Assembly (NCBI RefSeq): GCF_018599185.1
Contig: NZ_JAHFVL010000002.1
Span: 496,001-560,000, forward strand
Reading direction: 5' to 3'
Source: Rhodanobacter sp. LX-99
GTDB taxonomy: Bacteria > Pseudomonadota > Gammaproteobacteria > Xanthomonadales > Rhodanobacteraceae
Length of the DNA: 64,000 nt
The notes below the pieces were generated by a model that was not told the DNA's origin, searched no databases, and saw only the letters and a list, made by a program, of their open reading frames with translations. Positions 34,178-44,119 of the stretch are shown one piece after another (the first letter of the stretch is position 1; the number at the start of each line of letters is the position of its first letter). The translations under genes were made by a program, and so were the position numbers.

Positions 34178-35986
34178 TTACCTGGATGATCCAGCGGGTT
34201 CCGTTTTTGCCGTGGCAGGCGTCGGTGCCACCCACAGCCTGGCTTCCGGCTTGCCGCCCAGCATCCGCGCACGCACCAGCGGGATCGGTGGGCCGCCATA
34301 GCTGAGGAATTGATCGTGGAACGCCTTCAGCGCATTCGGACCCGGGTGTGCGGCGATCCAGTCCTGGCGCAGTTGCATGATCATCAGCTTGCCCAAGGTG
34401 TAATTCAGGTAGGCCGGATCGTAGGTGCCGCGGGCGGCCTGCTGGCGGGCGTTGCCCGGGTTCTGGAAGGCCTTGTCGCGGAACATCCGCTCGGACTGGG
34501 CGACGGTCATGCCGCCGGCATGCAGGCCGATGGCGGAGAGATAGCGCACGTCGCGCAGCAGGGCGTTGGTGAGCTGGCCGATGTGGGCCTCCGGCGTGGC
34601 GCCGTCCAGGCCGGCGTCGAACATCATCTCCTCGGCGTAGTGCGCCCAGCCTTCGGAGAAGGCGTAGCCGACGAACAGCTGGCCGAACTTCCAGTGCGCG
34701 CGGTTGGCGTGCAGGAACTGCAGGAAGTGCCCCGGCCACACCTCGTGCGAAGAGGTGAACAGCAGGTCGGCCTTGCCCGGTATGTAGGCCTGCTGGTCGG
34801 TCTTGCTCCAGGTCGGATCCGGCGGGGCGATGTAATACACCGACGGCAGGTTCTTTTCGTACGGGCCGGGAATCTCGATATAGGCGAAGTTCCAGCGGTT
34901 GAACGGCGGCGCTTCTTCGACCTTGGCCTGCTCGGGACCGGGGATGGTCACCAGGTCCTTGTCGACGATGAACTGGCGCAGGCCAGCGAGTTGCTTGCGT
35001 GCGCCTTCCACGGCGCCGCCGGCCGGCTTGTCCGCGCTCTCCCTGGCGACGCACTCACTCAACGGTTTGCCGGGCGCGAACTTGTCACAGGCGGTCTTGA
35101 GCGCAGCGAGGTTGCGCTCAAGGTCCGACTCGCCGATGGCCTTGAGCTGGTCCAGCGGCAAGTCGACCAGTTCGGTGGCGTGCAGCATTCTGGAGAACTT
35201 CTCGGCTCCCAGCGCGTAGTCGTGGGTGGCGTGGGGTTTCTGCGCCTTCAGCCAGTCGGCGAGATCCTGCGTGGCCTTGATCGCAGCGGCATTGGACGCC
35301 TTGAATCGCGCCTGCAGGGCGTCGTCCTTGACCTCGGCGAAGATCGCCGGGACGTCGGTCTTGAAGAAACTCGCGTACCCGCCAAAACTGTTCACGCCCA
35401 GCTCGATGTACGACTCCGGCAGCGGCAGTTTGAAGTTCGCTTTTATCTGGGCGATCGCCTTGGGCAGCGCTTCCTGATAGGCGACGAAGGCCGCCATGCG
35501 TTCCGGCAAGGGCGCGTAGGGGCGCGTCAGGTACATGCTGGGCGACAGGTCGCCGGTGTAGAAGGCCGGGTTGCTGTACGGAAAGCCGGAGTCTTCGAGC
35601 CAGAACAGCTGGCCGTCGATCACCGCGAGCACGTAGTCGCGGTGGAAGCGGCCGCTTTCGTCGAGCTTGTCGTCGCCGAACGCGGCGAACCGGGCGCGCT
35701 GCGCATGCAGCCAGTCGGCATCCGCCTTCAGGCCGGCCGGACTGTAGTCGGGCAACTTGCCGTCGAACTCGTGCTTGCCGGCGTTGGCGGCAAAGGTCGG
35801 GTAGTGCTGGAACATGCCGTCGATGAAGTCGTCGACGGCGGCCTCCAGCCTGGCGTTGTCGCTGACCACCGCCACGCTGGCGGCAGGTGCGCCGGCGGCG
35901 GGTACGCTGGGGGCTTCCCGGTTGCAGCCGGCGGCGAGCGCGGCGGTCGCCACGACGCACAGGGCGGTGATGTGGATCGAGCGCAT
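34178..35986 (-). CDS. DUF885 family lipoprotein (putative peptidase)
   Basis: 602-aa protein. A lipoprotein signal ends in TAALAAGC. The DUF885 body contains the zinc-type motif SSHEVWPGHFLQFLHANRAHWKFG and the downstream GWAHYAEEMMFDAG, both diagnostic of the family, which is related to M32-like metallopeptidases. It is probably a periplasmic peptidase, but the substrate is unknown. ATG 35986 gives the lipobox at the right distance and has a GGAG site; a longer start at 36043 is rejected. Confidence 0.9.
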   Translation of the reverse strand: MRSIHITALCVVATAALAAGCNREAPSVPAAGAPAASVAVVSDNARLEAAVDDFIDGMFQHYPTFAANAGKHEFDGKLPDYSPAGLKADADWLHAQRARFAAFGDDKLDESGRFHRDYVLAVIDGQLFWLEDSGFPYSNPAFYTGDLSPSMYLTRPYAPLPERMAAFVAYQEALPKAIAQIKANFKLPLPESYIELGVNSFGGYASFFKTDVPAIFAEVKDDALQARFKASNAAAIKATQDLADWLKAQKPHATHDYALGAEKFSRMLHATELVDLPLDQLKAIGESDLERNLAALKTACDKFAPGKPLSECVARESADKPAGGAVEGARKQLAGLRQFIVDKDLVTIPGPEQAKVEEAPPFNRWNFAYIEIPGPYEKNLPSVYYIAPPDPTWSKTDQQAYIPGKADLLFTSSHEVWPGHFLQFLHANRAHWKFGQLFVGYAFSEGWAHYAEEMMFDAGLDGATPEAHIGQLTNALLRDVRYLSAIGLHAGGMTVAQSERMFRDKAFQNPGNARQQAARGTYDPAYLNYTLGKLMIMQLRQDWIAAHPGPNALKAFHDQFLSYGGPPIPLVRARMLGGKPEARLWVAPTPATAKTEPAGSSR

Positions 35987-36080
35987 GCAGGCGGCTCCAT
36001 GGCGAGGTTCGCCGAGAGTAGGCGTCCCGATGGGCACACGCAACTCGCCTCACGCCCGTGGCGCAGGTGTCCGACAAGGC

Positions 36081-37391
36081 CTACTTGCCGATGGCCTGCC
36101 GCACCGTCCAGTCGCCGGCGCGTGCGCCCGGCACGGGCTGCCAGTCCGGTGCCAGCTGCAGGGTCCAGCCCTTGCCGTGCAGCTTGCCGTCATGAACCCC
36201 GCCCGGGGGCACCGCTACCGACAGGCGTGACCAGTCGCTGGTCAGCAGTGCGCCACCGTCCACGTCGATCGTGCCCCAGTCGTCGCTGACGTGCATGGTC
36301 GGGTACACCGTGCCGGCGTCGCCCAGCGGCAGCAGGTTGCTTGGGTTGAACTGCACCTTCATGTGCTTGAGCGGCAGCTGCAGCACCGGGCCGGCGACGA
36401 GCTGGCTGGTGTATGCGGCGACCCGCTTTGCGTGCGCGGCGGCACGGGCGCGTTCGCTCGCCATCAGGGCGGCGCCGTCGTAGCGGGCGGCGCGTGGCTC
36501 GACTTCGGATCCGGCGGTCATGTCGATGTGCAGTGCCGCTGCCAGCCATGCTGCCGGGGAGCCGCCGTGCACGATCTCGCGACGCCAGTCCGGACGGTAG
36601 CGGTCCAGCAGCAAGCCGTACGCCGGTCCGGTGGCGTAGGCGAACGAACGCGTCAGGCCAGCGTCGCCCGCATGGATGGCCAGATCCTTGCGCGCCACTG
36701 CCAGCCGATCGGCCGGAGCACGGTTGCCCACCATCATGCCGGTGTACTCGGCCAGGCCCTCGTTGCGTTCGAGCGCGGCCTCGCTCCGTTCCGCGGTGGG
36801 GAAGCGCCGATAGCGCGCGGCGCGGAAGGCCAGCGCGTCGGCGATGCGCGCGCGGCGGCTGGCGTCGGTCGTGGCCGCCAGCGCCGCGTCCAGCGCGCGC
36901 CACTCCAGTTGCATCGTGTAGCGCCCGTCGAGCGTATCCATGTGCGCGTTGTCGCCGTCCTTCGCGGGCAGGCCAAGGCTTTGCTGGATGCGGTGAAACG
37001 ACTCGTGCGCCATCAGCGTGCGCCGCTCCAGCGCATCGCCGGGCAAGGGCCAGAGCATCTCGCTCCAGTGCACGCCGGCCCAGTCGAGCGAGGTGTTGGC
37101 GAGGGTTTGATCCTCGGGCAGCCGGCCGACGAAGACGCCGCCCTCGGCGTGCAGCTTGCCCTGTGCGTCCGCCTGGCTGGCGATCACTTGCCGCGTGGCC
37201 GGTACCACCAGCAGCATCGGCCCGCACAGCGTCTTGCCCCACAGGCGCCCGTGGTCGGCCTGGCACTGCCGGGTGGCTTCGCCGAACCAGGTTCGGGCGG
37301 ACGTCAACGCCGCATCCGGCGACGTGGCGGCGATGGCGACGGACGCGAACATTCCCAGCAGCAGCGACGGCAAGGCAAAGCGGGGCGACAT
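36081..37391 (-). CDS. secreted protein with HExxH motif (putative metallopeptidase)
   Basis: 436-aa protein with signal peptide (LPSLLLGMFASVAIAA). A zinc-peptidase motif HESFH sits in LMAHESFHRIQQSLGLP. The glutamate needed as third ligand could be in EGLAEYTGMMVGNRAP about 80 residues later, a gluzincin-like spacing. The C-terminal part is beta-rich (LKHMKVQFNPSNLLPLG) and may be a sorting or inhibitor domain. The family is not recognised by name. ATG 37391 has GAGAGGA upstream. It lies 94 nt from the DUF885 gene in the same direction and could form an operon with it. Confidence 0.75.
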   Translation of the reverse strand: MSPRFALPSLLLGMFASVAIAATSPDAALTSARTWFGEATRQCQADHGRLWGKTLCGPMLLVVPATRQVIASQADAQGKLHAEGGVFVGRLPEDQTLANTSLDWAGVHWSEMLWPLPGDALERRTLMAHESFHRIQQSLGLPAKDGDNAHMDTLDGRYTMQLEWRALDAALAATTDASRRARIADALAFRAARYRRFPTAERSEAALERNEGLAEYTGMMVGNRAPADRLAVARKDLAIHAGDAGLTRSFAYATGPAYGLLLDRYRPDWRREIVHGGSPAAWLAAALHIDMTAGSEVEPRAARYDGAALMASERARAAAHAKRVAAYTSQLVAGPVLQLPLKHMKVQFNPSNLLPLGDAGTVYPTMHVSDDWGTIDVDGGALLTSDWSRLSVAVPPGGVHDGKLHGKGWTLQLAPDWQPVPGARAGDWTVRQAIGK

Positions 37392-37620
37392 GCGCAGTTC
37401 CTCTCGGGAATGGTCGGCGGCTTGCCGGGCGAGTCTATCGCCGCGCCAGACACGTGCAGCGTGCCGGGCGTCATGGTCGCGCCGCGGGCGGTGGCGGCAT
37501 GCGAAGCTGCGGGCACAGCCGCTCGGGAAGCGGCTGGACGCCGGAAGCAGGCCGCGCGCCAACACCCGACGCCGCGTTCGGGGCGATACTGGGCCCCCAC
37601 GCAGCGCAGCGGAGCACAAC

Positions 37621-38100
37621 ATGAAGGCAAGCTACTTTCTTCTCGGATTCGGGATTCTTCTGGCGATGGCCGGCCTGGGCGGCACGGCTTCCAGTCACGC
37701 GGCAAGCGCCGGCAACGATGCCGCCGCCATTCGCCAGGTGATGGATCAACAGGCGGCCGCGTGGAACCGCGGCGATGTCGTGGAGTTCGTACGCAGCTAC
37801 AAGGACGCGCCCGACACCACGTTCGTGGGTGCCAGCGTGCGCAAGGGTTACCGCACGATCCTCGAAAGCTACCGCAAGCACTACGCCACGAAGGAGCAGA
37901 TGGGTCGGCTCACGTATGTCGAACTGGACGTGCGCCTGCTGCCCGACGCCCACGGCGAAGTGCGCTACGCCGCCATGACCGGCCGCTTCCATCTCGATCG
38001 CACCACCCACGGCGAAGCCGCCCGCGACGACGGCGTGTTCTCGCTGCTGTGGGAGAAGACCGCCGACGGCTGGAAGATCATCCTGGATCACACCAGCTGA
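37621..38100 (+). CDS. NTF2-like (DUF4440/SnoaL) secreted protein
   Basis: 159-aa protein with signal peptide (YFLLGFGILLAMAGLGG...AAS). The NTF2-like domain is IRQVMDQQAAAWNRGDVVEFVRSYKDAPDTTFVG, then KGYRTILESYRKHY, ending FSLLWEKTADGWKIILDHTS. It is the third protein of this type in the window. It converges with the sirtuin gene, with 10 nt between stops. Confidence 0.87.
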   Translation: MKASYFLLGFGILLAMAGLGGTASSHAASAGNDAAAIRQVMDQQAAAWNRGDVVEFVRSYKDAPDTTFVGASVRKGYRTILESYRKHYATKEQMGRLTYVELDVRLLPDAHGEVRYAAMTGRFHLDRTTHGEAARDDGVFSLLWEKTADGWKIILDHTS

Positions 38101-38110
38101 CTGCTGCGCG

Positions 38111-38941
38111 TCAGTTCATGACCAGTCGCGCCTGCTCGCGCAGGAAGGCCAGCGCCTCGTGGCAAGGCGCGTCGACCTTCAGCGTGAGCAGCGCGTCGGC
38201 GCGGGTGCGACCCAGCGTCACCGCGGCCACCGGCTTGCCGGCACGTGCGGCGGCGTCGACGAAACGGTAGCCGGAATACACCATCAGCGAGGAGCCGACC
38301 ACCAGCACCGCGTCGGCGGCCTGCCAGGCGCGCGTGGCGGCTTCCACGCGTTCGCGCGGCACCGCTTCGCCGAAGAACACAACGTCGGGTTTCACGATGC
38401 CGCCGCAGTGCGGGCAGGGCGGCACGTCGAAGCGGGCGAAGTCGTGGCCTTCCAGGTCGGCGTCGCCGTCCGGCGCATCGGTGGCGTCGAGCTGCGCCCA
38501 GGCCGGGTTGCGTTCGACCAGCGTCTGCTGGAACGCACGGCGGGCGAGCCGCCAGTCGCAGCTCATGCAGCGCACTTCATCGAGACGGCCGTGCAGGTCG
38601 AGCACCCGCTCGCTGCCGGCGCGCTGGTGCAGGCGATCCACGTTCTGCGTCACCAGCAGTTCGACCTGGCCGCGCTGCTCCAGCCCGGCCAGCGCGTGAT
38701 GCGTGGTGTTCGGCAGCGCGCTGCCGAAGCGCCGCCAGCCGACCATGCTGCGCGCCCAGTAACGCCGGCGCGTGGCCGGCTCGTGCATGAAGGCGGCGTA
38801 GTTCACCGGCGGCGGACGCTTCCACTGGCCGTCGCGGTCGCGATAGTCGGGGATGCCCGAGTCGGTGCTGCAGCCGGCGCCGGTCAGCACGAACAGGCGC
38901 CGATGGACTTCGGTGAATTGCTGCAGTGGGGTCATCGGCAT
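38111..38941 (-). CDS. Sir2-family NAD-dependent protein deacetylase
   Basis: 276-aa sirtuin. NAD-binding GAGCSTDSGIPDYRD, TQNVDRLHQRAG, the catalytic histidine in LDLHGRL, zinc cysteines CMSC and CPHC, and VVGSSLMVYSG are all present. It removes acyl groups from lysines using NAD+. The isoleucine normally following GAG is Cys here (GAGCS), which is tolerated in class II sirtuins. ATG 38941 is used; a second ATG six bases downstream also fits. Confidence 0.93.
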   Translation of the reverse strand: MPMTPLQQFTEVHRRLFVLTGAGCSTDSGIPDYRDRDGQWKRPPPVNYAAFMHEPATRRRYWARSMVGWRRFGSALPNTTHHALAGLEQRGQVELLVTQNVDRLHQRAGSERVLDLHGRLDEVRCMSCDWRLARRAFQQTLVERNPAWAQLDATDAPDGDADLEGHDFARFDVPPCPHCGGIVKPDVVFFGEAVPRERVEAATRAWQAADAVLVVGSSLMVYSGYRFVDAAARAGKPVAAVTLGRTRADALLTLKVDAPCHEALAFLREQARLVMN

Positions 38942-39037
38942 GAGATGGGTTCGTGGCGGGGCGGAACAAGGGCCGGTTGCGCTGCTGGATGGGGCGGACG
39001 ATATCATCGCCACTCCCCGACAGCGGAGCCGTGAGCC

Positions 39038-39928
39038 ATGTGCATGAGGCGTAGTCTGTTCGCCCTGTTGACGATCGCGGCACCGGTTGCCGCGGCAAGC
39101 GGGCCATCGCAGGCGGTCCTGCAGCCATGGACGCCGGCCGGCGTGTCCAGCGAATTTTTCGAGTCGCATCCGGCGTTCGACCCGGTGAATGGCGACCTGT
39201 ATTTCGTGCGCAGCTCGAAGTCGTTTTCCGGCTGGCGCATCCTGACCGCGCATTGCGACGGCAAGGCCTGGACGGCACCGGTGCCGCCATCCTTCGCGGG
39301 CGCGGGACTCGAGGCCGACCCGTGGTTCACCCCGGATGGTCGCAGCCTCTACTTCATCTCCAGCCGCGCCAACGCGGGCATGCACAGCAAGGACCTCGAC
39401 ATCTGGCGCGTGGACAGGAGCGCGAATGGCCGGTGGGGGACGCCGGTGCGCCTGCCGGCGCCGGTGAATTCCAGCGAGGCCGAATGGTTTCCCCGGCCGG
39501 CTCGCGACGGCTGGCTGTACTTCGGTTCCAACCGTGCGGGCGGGGCCGGCAAGAACGATATCTGGCGCGCCCGCGAGAGTGCGCCCGGGCAGTGGACGGT
39601 GGAGAACGTCACGGCCGTCAACACGGCCGGGAACGAATACGAACCGCTGCCGTCGCCGGACGGCAAGCGGATGATCGTGATGGCCGACGGCGGGCTTTAC
39701 GAATCCCGGCTGGGTCCGGCGGGCTGGTCGGCGCGGGTCAGGCTGGGGCCACAGGTCAACGTCAACGGCACGGAAATCGGCGCGCTGTTCTCGCCCAGCG
39801 GAAAATCCCTGCTGTTCGCCCGGGATACCGGCGAACCGAAGTCGGGCGAGTTCTTCGTGTGGCATGCCGACGGCCACGAGTCGTGGCCACCTTCCTGCGG
39901 AGCCGCGATGCACGCGCACCATGAATGA
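39038..39928 (+). CDS. secreted PD40/TolB-like beta-propeller protein
   Basis: 296-aa protein with signal peptide. Repeated WD40-like PD40 blades are visible: FDPVNGDLYFVRSS, FTPDGRSLYFISSR, RDGWLYFGSNRAGG, PSPDGKRMIVMAD and FSPSGKSLLFARD, about five blades. Propellers of this TolB-like kind often serve as protein interaction platforms in the periplasm. It has no enzymatic motif. Starts at 39038 or 39044 are both possible. Confidence 0.85.
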   Translation: MCMRRSLFALLTIAAPVAAASGPSQAVLQPWTPAGVSSEFFESHPAFDPVNGDLYFVRSSKSFSGWRILTAHCDGKAWTAPVPPSFAGAGLEADPWFTPDGRSLYFISSRANAGMHSKDLDIWRVDRSANGRWGTPVRLPAPVNSSEAEWFPRPARDGWLYFGSNRAGGAGKNDIWRARESAPGQWTVENVTAVNTAGNEYEPLPSPDGKRMIVMADGGLYESRLGPAGWSARVRLGPQVNVNGTEIGALFSPSGKSLLFARDTGEPKSGEFFVWHADGHESWPPSCGAAMHAHHE

Positions 39929-40090
39929 TTCACGCGAGATCAAATATCTCAAGGATGGTCATATGATTTCCCTCGCGGGAATGACGGGAATTGGAGCTTT
40001 GCGCTTCTAAGTGCCATTCGTGCCAGAGACATCTGAAGTGGTTTTGATCCACTGGCAGACACGCGCCTGCCTCGCTACGGGAATCCAAGC

Positions 40091-41587
40091 ATGCCTGTGC
40101 AAATCCGTCGTCTCGCCGCTGCCTGGCCGTCGCCCGGCGCTTGTCGGAACATCCTGCTGGCCGTCGCGTTGGCTGGGTCGTGTGCGGCTTCATCCGCCTG
40201 GGCCCAGGTGCCGCAGCTGTCGGCGCAGACGCAGCGGTTCGTGAAATATGCGCAGCCGCTGCTGGCGATCACCCATGTGCGGGTGATCGACGGCAATGGC
40301 ACGCCGGCGCTGGAAAACCAGACGGTGCTGCTGCGCGACGGCCTCATCGCGGCGGTCGGCAGGCACGTGAGGCTGCCTAAGGGCGCGACCGTGATCGACG
40401 GCAGCGGGCACACGCTGATCCCCGGGCTGGTCGGCATGCACGACCACATGTTCTATCCGGCGCCGAAGGTGAACCCGGAAGCGAAGGAGGCGATCTATCC
40501 CGAACAGGCGTCGAGCTTTCCCAAGCTGTACCTGGCCGGCGGCGTCACCAGCATCCGCACCACCGGCAGCACCGAGCCGTATACCGACCTGGAGCTGAAG
40601 AAGGCGATCGACGCCGGCAAGATCCCCGGACCGAAGATGCACACGACCGGGCCATATCTGGAAGGCAAGGGCAGCTTCACGCCGCAGATGCACGAACTGG
40701 CGGATGCGGCCGACGCCACCGACACGGTCAACTACTGGATCGGCGAGGGCGCCACGTCGTTCAAGGCGTACATGCACATCACCCGCGCCGAACTCGCCGC
40801 CGCGATCGCGGCGGCGCATGCGAAGCACATCAAGGTAACCGGGCACCTGTGCGCGATCGGTTTCACCGAAGCCGCCGGCCTCGGCATCGACGACCTGGAG
40901 CACGGGCTGCCGGTGGACACCGAGTTCATGGCGGGCAAGCAGCCGGACGTCTGTCCGGACACCAAGCTCGCGCTGGCCCAGCTGGCGACGATGAGCGTCG
41001 ACGATCCGCGCATCCGGCAGCTCATCAAGACCCTGGTATCGAAGCACGTGGCGGTCACCTCGACCCTGCCGGTGTTCGAGACCTTCGTGCCCAGCCGCGC
41101 GCCGATGGACCGGCGCGTGCTGGACGCGATGCTGCCGGAAACCCGGGCGGAATACCTGGCGACACGCGAGCGTGTCGCCAGGACGCCCGACTCGCCGTGG
41201 GTGAAGGTGTTCAAGCTGGAGCAGGATTTCGAGCACGCCTTCGTGCAGCAGGGCGGCACCTTGCTGGCTGGCCTGGACCCCACCGGCTATGGCGGCGTGA
41301 TCGCCGGCTACGGCGACCAGCGCGAAGTGGAACTGCTGGTGGAAGCCGGCTTCACCCCGCTGCAGGCGATCCAGATCGCCACCAGCAACGGCGCCCGCTT
41401 CATGGGCGAGGACCGGCATATCGGCTCCATCGAGGTGGGCAAGGCCGCCGACCTGGTGCTGATCGCCGGCAACCCCGCGCAGAACATCAAGGACATCGAA
41501 AACGTCGAGCTGGTGTTCAAGGACGGCGTGGGCTACGACCCGGTCAGGCTGGCCAAGGCGGCGAACGGCACGGTGGGCTTGCGCTAG
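40091..41587 (+). CDS. secreted amidohydrolase family protein
   Basis: 498-aa metal-dependent hydrolase with signal peptide (about residues 18-39, ending SSAWAQ). Amidohydrolase motifs: GMHDHM (first metal histidines), TSFKAYMH (bridging Lys), GHLCAIGF and LEHGLP (histidines), and LAGLDPTG (catalytic Asp). Imidazolonepropionase/prolidase-like members act on cyclic amides or dipeptides. The substrate is unknown, and export suggests peptide degradation. It ends with the typical GKAADLVLIAGNP tail. Confidence 0.9.
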   Translation: MPVQIRRLAAAWPSPGACRNILLAVALAGSCAASSAWAQVPQLSAQTQRFVKYAQPLLAITHVRVIDGNGTPALENQTVLLRDGLIAAVGRHVRLPKGATVIDGSGHTLIPGLVGMHDHMFYPAPKVNPEAKEAIYPEQASSFPKLYLAGGVTSIRTTGSTEPYTDLELKKAIDAGKIPGPKMHTTGPYLEGKGSFTPQMHELADAADATDTVNYWIGEGATSFKAYMHITRAELAAAIAAAHAKHIKVTGHLCAIGFTEAAGLGIDDLEHGLPVDTEFMAGKQPDVCPDTKLALAQLATMSVDDPRIRQLIKTLVSKHVAVTSTLPVFETFVPSRAPMDRRVLDAMLPETRAEYLATRERVARTPDSPWVKVFKLEQDFEHAFVQQGGTLLAGLDPTGYGGVIAGYGDQREVELLVEAGFTPLQAIQIATSNGARFMGEDRHIGSIEVGKAADLVLIAGNPAQNIKDIENVELVFKDGVGYDPVRLAKAANGTVGLR

Positions 41588-41704
41588 CGCCGGCTTCGTT
41601 TTGCCGCTTCGGACGGGAGTGGCCGGACGCCGCATCGCGGTGAAGCGCCCGTTGCGACAGGCGCCGAAGTTCGGCACGAGGCGCCGGCGCGTTAGCATGG
41701 CGGC

Positions 41705-42382
41705 ATGAACCTGGCTGAACTCGACAACCCATTCTGGTCCTCGCTGCGCAGCCGCCATCGCGCGATTGCGCTGTGCCGCGGCGAGGCGGCGCGTTATCCG
41801 GCGCAATTCGCGCCGTTCCTGGGCGTGGCGAGCGCGCAAGCCGATGTGGCCGCTGCGATCGCGTCGCTGGTCGGCCCGGGTGAATCGGTCTACCTGCTCG
41901 GAGTGGCGCCCGCGCTGCCGCGCGGCTGGGTGCTCGACGCGTTTGCGCCGCTGGCGCAGATGATCTGCCCCGCGCCGATCGCGGTGGTCGACGGGCCGGC
42001 GGTGATCGAGTTGACCGAGGCGCATCGCGCCGACGTGCTGGCGCTGACCGCGCTGGTGTATCCGCATTACTTCCGCCCGCGCACGATGGAGCTGGGCCGC
42101 TACTTCGGCATCTACCAGGGCGGTCGGCTGGCGGCGATGATCGGCGAGCGGCTGGGCACCGACGCGCAGCAGGAGATCAGCGCGGTATGCACGCATCCCG
42201 ACTTCAACGGCCGCGGCTACGCGCGGCGCCTGATTGCGCTGCTGTCGAACGACAACCTCGAACGCGGCCGCCTGCCGTTTCTGCACGTGAGCCACCAGAA
42301 CCATCGCGCGAAGCAACTGTACGAGCAGCTCGGCTACAGCCATCGGCGCGATATCGGGTTCTGGTCGCTGTGTCGGGCATAG
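41705..42382 (+). CDS. GNAT family N-acetyltransferase
   Basis: 225-aa acetyltransferase of the FR47-like GNAT type. The acetyl-CoA binding motif A is EISAVCTHPDFNGRGYARRLIALL (consensus R/Q-x-x-G-x-G/A), followed by LHVSHQNHRAKQLYEQLGY. The N-terminal half (about 110 residues) is a second, degenerate GNAT-like domain. The acceptor is unknown. The start of the DUF1615 gene lies 32 nt after its stop, so co-transcription is likely. Confidence 0.9.
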   Translation: MNLAELDNPFWSSLRSRHRAIALCRGEAARYPAQFAPFLGVASAQADVAAAIASLVGPGESVYLLGVAPALPRGWVLDAFAPLAQMICPAPIAVVDGPAVIELTEAHRADVLALTALVYPHYFRPRTMELGRYFGIYQGGRLAAMIGERLGTDAQQEISAVCTHPDFNGRGYARRLIALLSNDNLERGRLPFLHVSHQNHRAKQLYEQLGYSHRRDIGFWSLCRA

Positions 42383-42414
42383 GCGTGGCCGTTTCCTCGG
42401 CGAAAGGACGGGTC

Positions 42415-43515
42415 GTGCGCCACCGTTCCATGGCGCTCCTTCCGATCGTCGCCTTGTTGCTGGGGGGGTGCACATCCCAGCGCACGCGGGAGGCACAGCC
42501 GCCAAGCCCGGTGCAGGTGCGCGCCGAGATCGTACGGCTGATGCCGGCCGGTGCAAGCGATCGCGAGGGCTGGGCGACGGACATTCATGCCGCGTTCGCG
42601 GCGCAGCACATCGCACCGACCGCCTCGAACCTGTGCGCGGTGCTGGCCGTGGCGGAGCAGGAATCCGGCTTCAAGGTCGATCCGGTGGTACCGGGGCTGG
42701 CGAAGATCGCACGACGGGAGATCGACCGCCGCGCCGCCGCGAAGCATGTGCCGGGATTCGTGGTGGACGCGGCTCTGTGGCTGAAGTCGCCCGATGGCCG
42801 GCGTTACAGCGAGCGGCTGGCGGCGGCGCGCACCGAGCAGCAGCTGAGCGGGATCTTCCAGGACTTCATCGGCATGGTGCCGCTGGGCAAGCGCCTGTTC
42901 GGCAACTTCAACCCGGTACACACCGGCGGGCCGATGCAGGTCAGCATCGCGTTCGCCGAAGCGCATGCGCGCGACTATCCGTACCCGGTGCGGGGCTCGA
43001 TCCGCGACGAGGTGTTCAGCCGGCGCGGCGGCATGTATTTCGGCATCGCGCATCTGCTGGGTTATCCAGCGGATTATCCGCAGCCGCTCTACCGTTTCGC
43101 CGACTTCAATGCGGGCTGGTACGCCAGCCGCAATGCGGCTTTCCAGAACGCAGTGAGCGTGGCATCGGGCATGCCGCTGGCGCTGGATGGCGACCTGGTG
43201 TCGCCCGATGCCGGCTTCGGCGATCCACCCGGCGCGACGGAGCTGGCGGTGCGTTCGCTGGGCGCACGGCTCGACATGGGCGACTCGGCGATCCATCGTG
43301 CGCTGGGGCAGGGCGAGCGCCAGGATTTCGCGGACGCGAAACTCTACGGCCGCGTGTTCGCGTTGGCCGAGCGGATGGATGGCAAACCGTTGCCGCGCGC
43401 GGTGCTGCCGGGCATCACGCTGAAGAGTCCGAAGATCACCCGCAGACTCACCACCGCGTGGTTCGCGAAACGCGTCGACGAACGCTGGCAGCGCTGCATG
43501 CGGCGGGCGGGCTAG
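42415..43515 (+). CDS. DUF1615 family lipoprotein
   Basis: 366-aa envelope lipoprotein. The signal MALLPIVALLLGGC ends in a good lipobox. The DUF1615 body contains AVAEQESGFKVDPVVPGL, a lysozyme/transglycosylase-like ES motif, and NPVHTGGPMQVSIAFAEAHA. The family resembles lytic transglycosylases and may act on peptidoglycan. GTG 42415 is preferred for its AAGGA site with 6-nt spacing; ATG 42430 is the alternative and gives 361 aa. Confidence 0.87.
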   Translation: MRHRSMALLPIVALLLGGCTSQRTREAQPPSPVQVRAEIVRLMPAGASDREGWATDIHAAFAAQHIAPTASNLCAVLAVAEQESGFKVDPVVPGLAKIARREIDRRAAAKHVPGFVVDAALWLKSPDGRRYSERLAAARTEQQLSGIFQDFIGMVPLGKRLFGNFNPVHTGGPMQVSIAFAEAHARDYPYPVRGSIRDEVFSRRGGMYFGIAHLLGYPADYPQPLYRFADFNAGWYASRNAAFQNAVSVASGMPLALDGDLVSPDAGFGDPPGATELAVRSLGARLDMGDSAIHRALGQGERQDFADAKLYGRVFALAERMDGKPLPRAVLPGITLKSPKITRRLTTAWFAKRVDERWQRCMRRAG

Positions 43516-43610
43516 CCGGCGGACCGTTCCCGTCGGCGTCACGTTCCCGGCGCTAGGCTCGGCGAGACGGCGCACCGTGGTCCTGGGCGCCACAACCCGA
43601 GGAGATCGCG

Positions 43611-44015
43611 ATGAAGAAGATTCCCACTGGCGCATGGGTCGTGGTGGCCGACGGCACCGGCGCGCGGCTTCTGCGCAACGTCGGCAAGGGGCTCAATGTC
43701 TCGCTTGAGCAGGTGAAGCTGGTGGAGCCGAAGGACGTGGCCAACGACGGTCCGGCCGGGCGGCAGCCGCCCGAGCGCAGCATGGCCGAGATCGACGAAG
43801 CCACCTTCGCCAAGCAGCTGGCGCGGCGGTTGAATGCAGCGGCGTTGAAGAACGAGTTTGCCCACCTGGTGCTGGTGGCCGACCCGCAGACGCTGGGGCA
43901 GATGCGTCCCTTGCTGCATGAGGAGACCACCAGGCGGATGGTGGAGGAACTCAACAAGACGCTGTTCCGTGCGCCGCTGGAAGAGATCGAGCGCGCACTG
44001 AAGGCAACCTGGTAA
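43611..44015 (+). CDS. host attachment protein family (baeRF-like)
   Basis: 134-aa protein matching the family historically called protein required for attachment to host cells: GAWVVVADGTGARLLRN, FAKQLARRLNAAALKNEFAHLVLVADPQTLGQMRPLLHEE and ELNKTLFRAPLEEIERAL. It has an eRF1-like fold related to bacterial/archaeal release-factor domains. A role in ribosome-linked functions is plausible, while the attachment name is historical. Confidence 0.9.
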   Translation: MKKIPTGAWVVVADGTGARLLRNVGKGLNVSLEQVKLVEPKDVANDGPAGRQPPERSMAEIDEATFAKQLARRLNAAALKNEFAHLVLVADPQTLGQMRPLLHEETTRRMVEELNKTLFRAPLEEIERALKATW

Positions 44016-44119
44016 AGACGCCGGAAGGAAGAGGTCGGCGCGCGATCCGATCGCTCCGCGGTTGAACCGGTCGGGGCAAGCACCCACCTTGCAGTGATTC
44101 CCCACTGCAGGAGTGCCAT

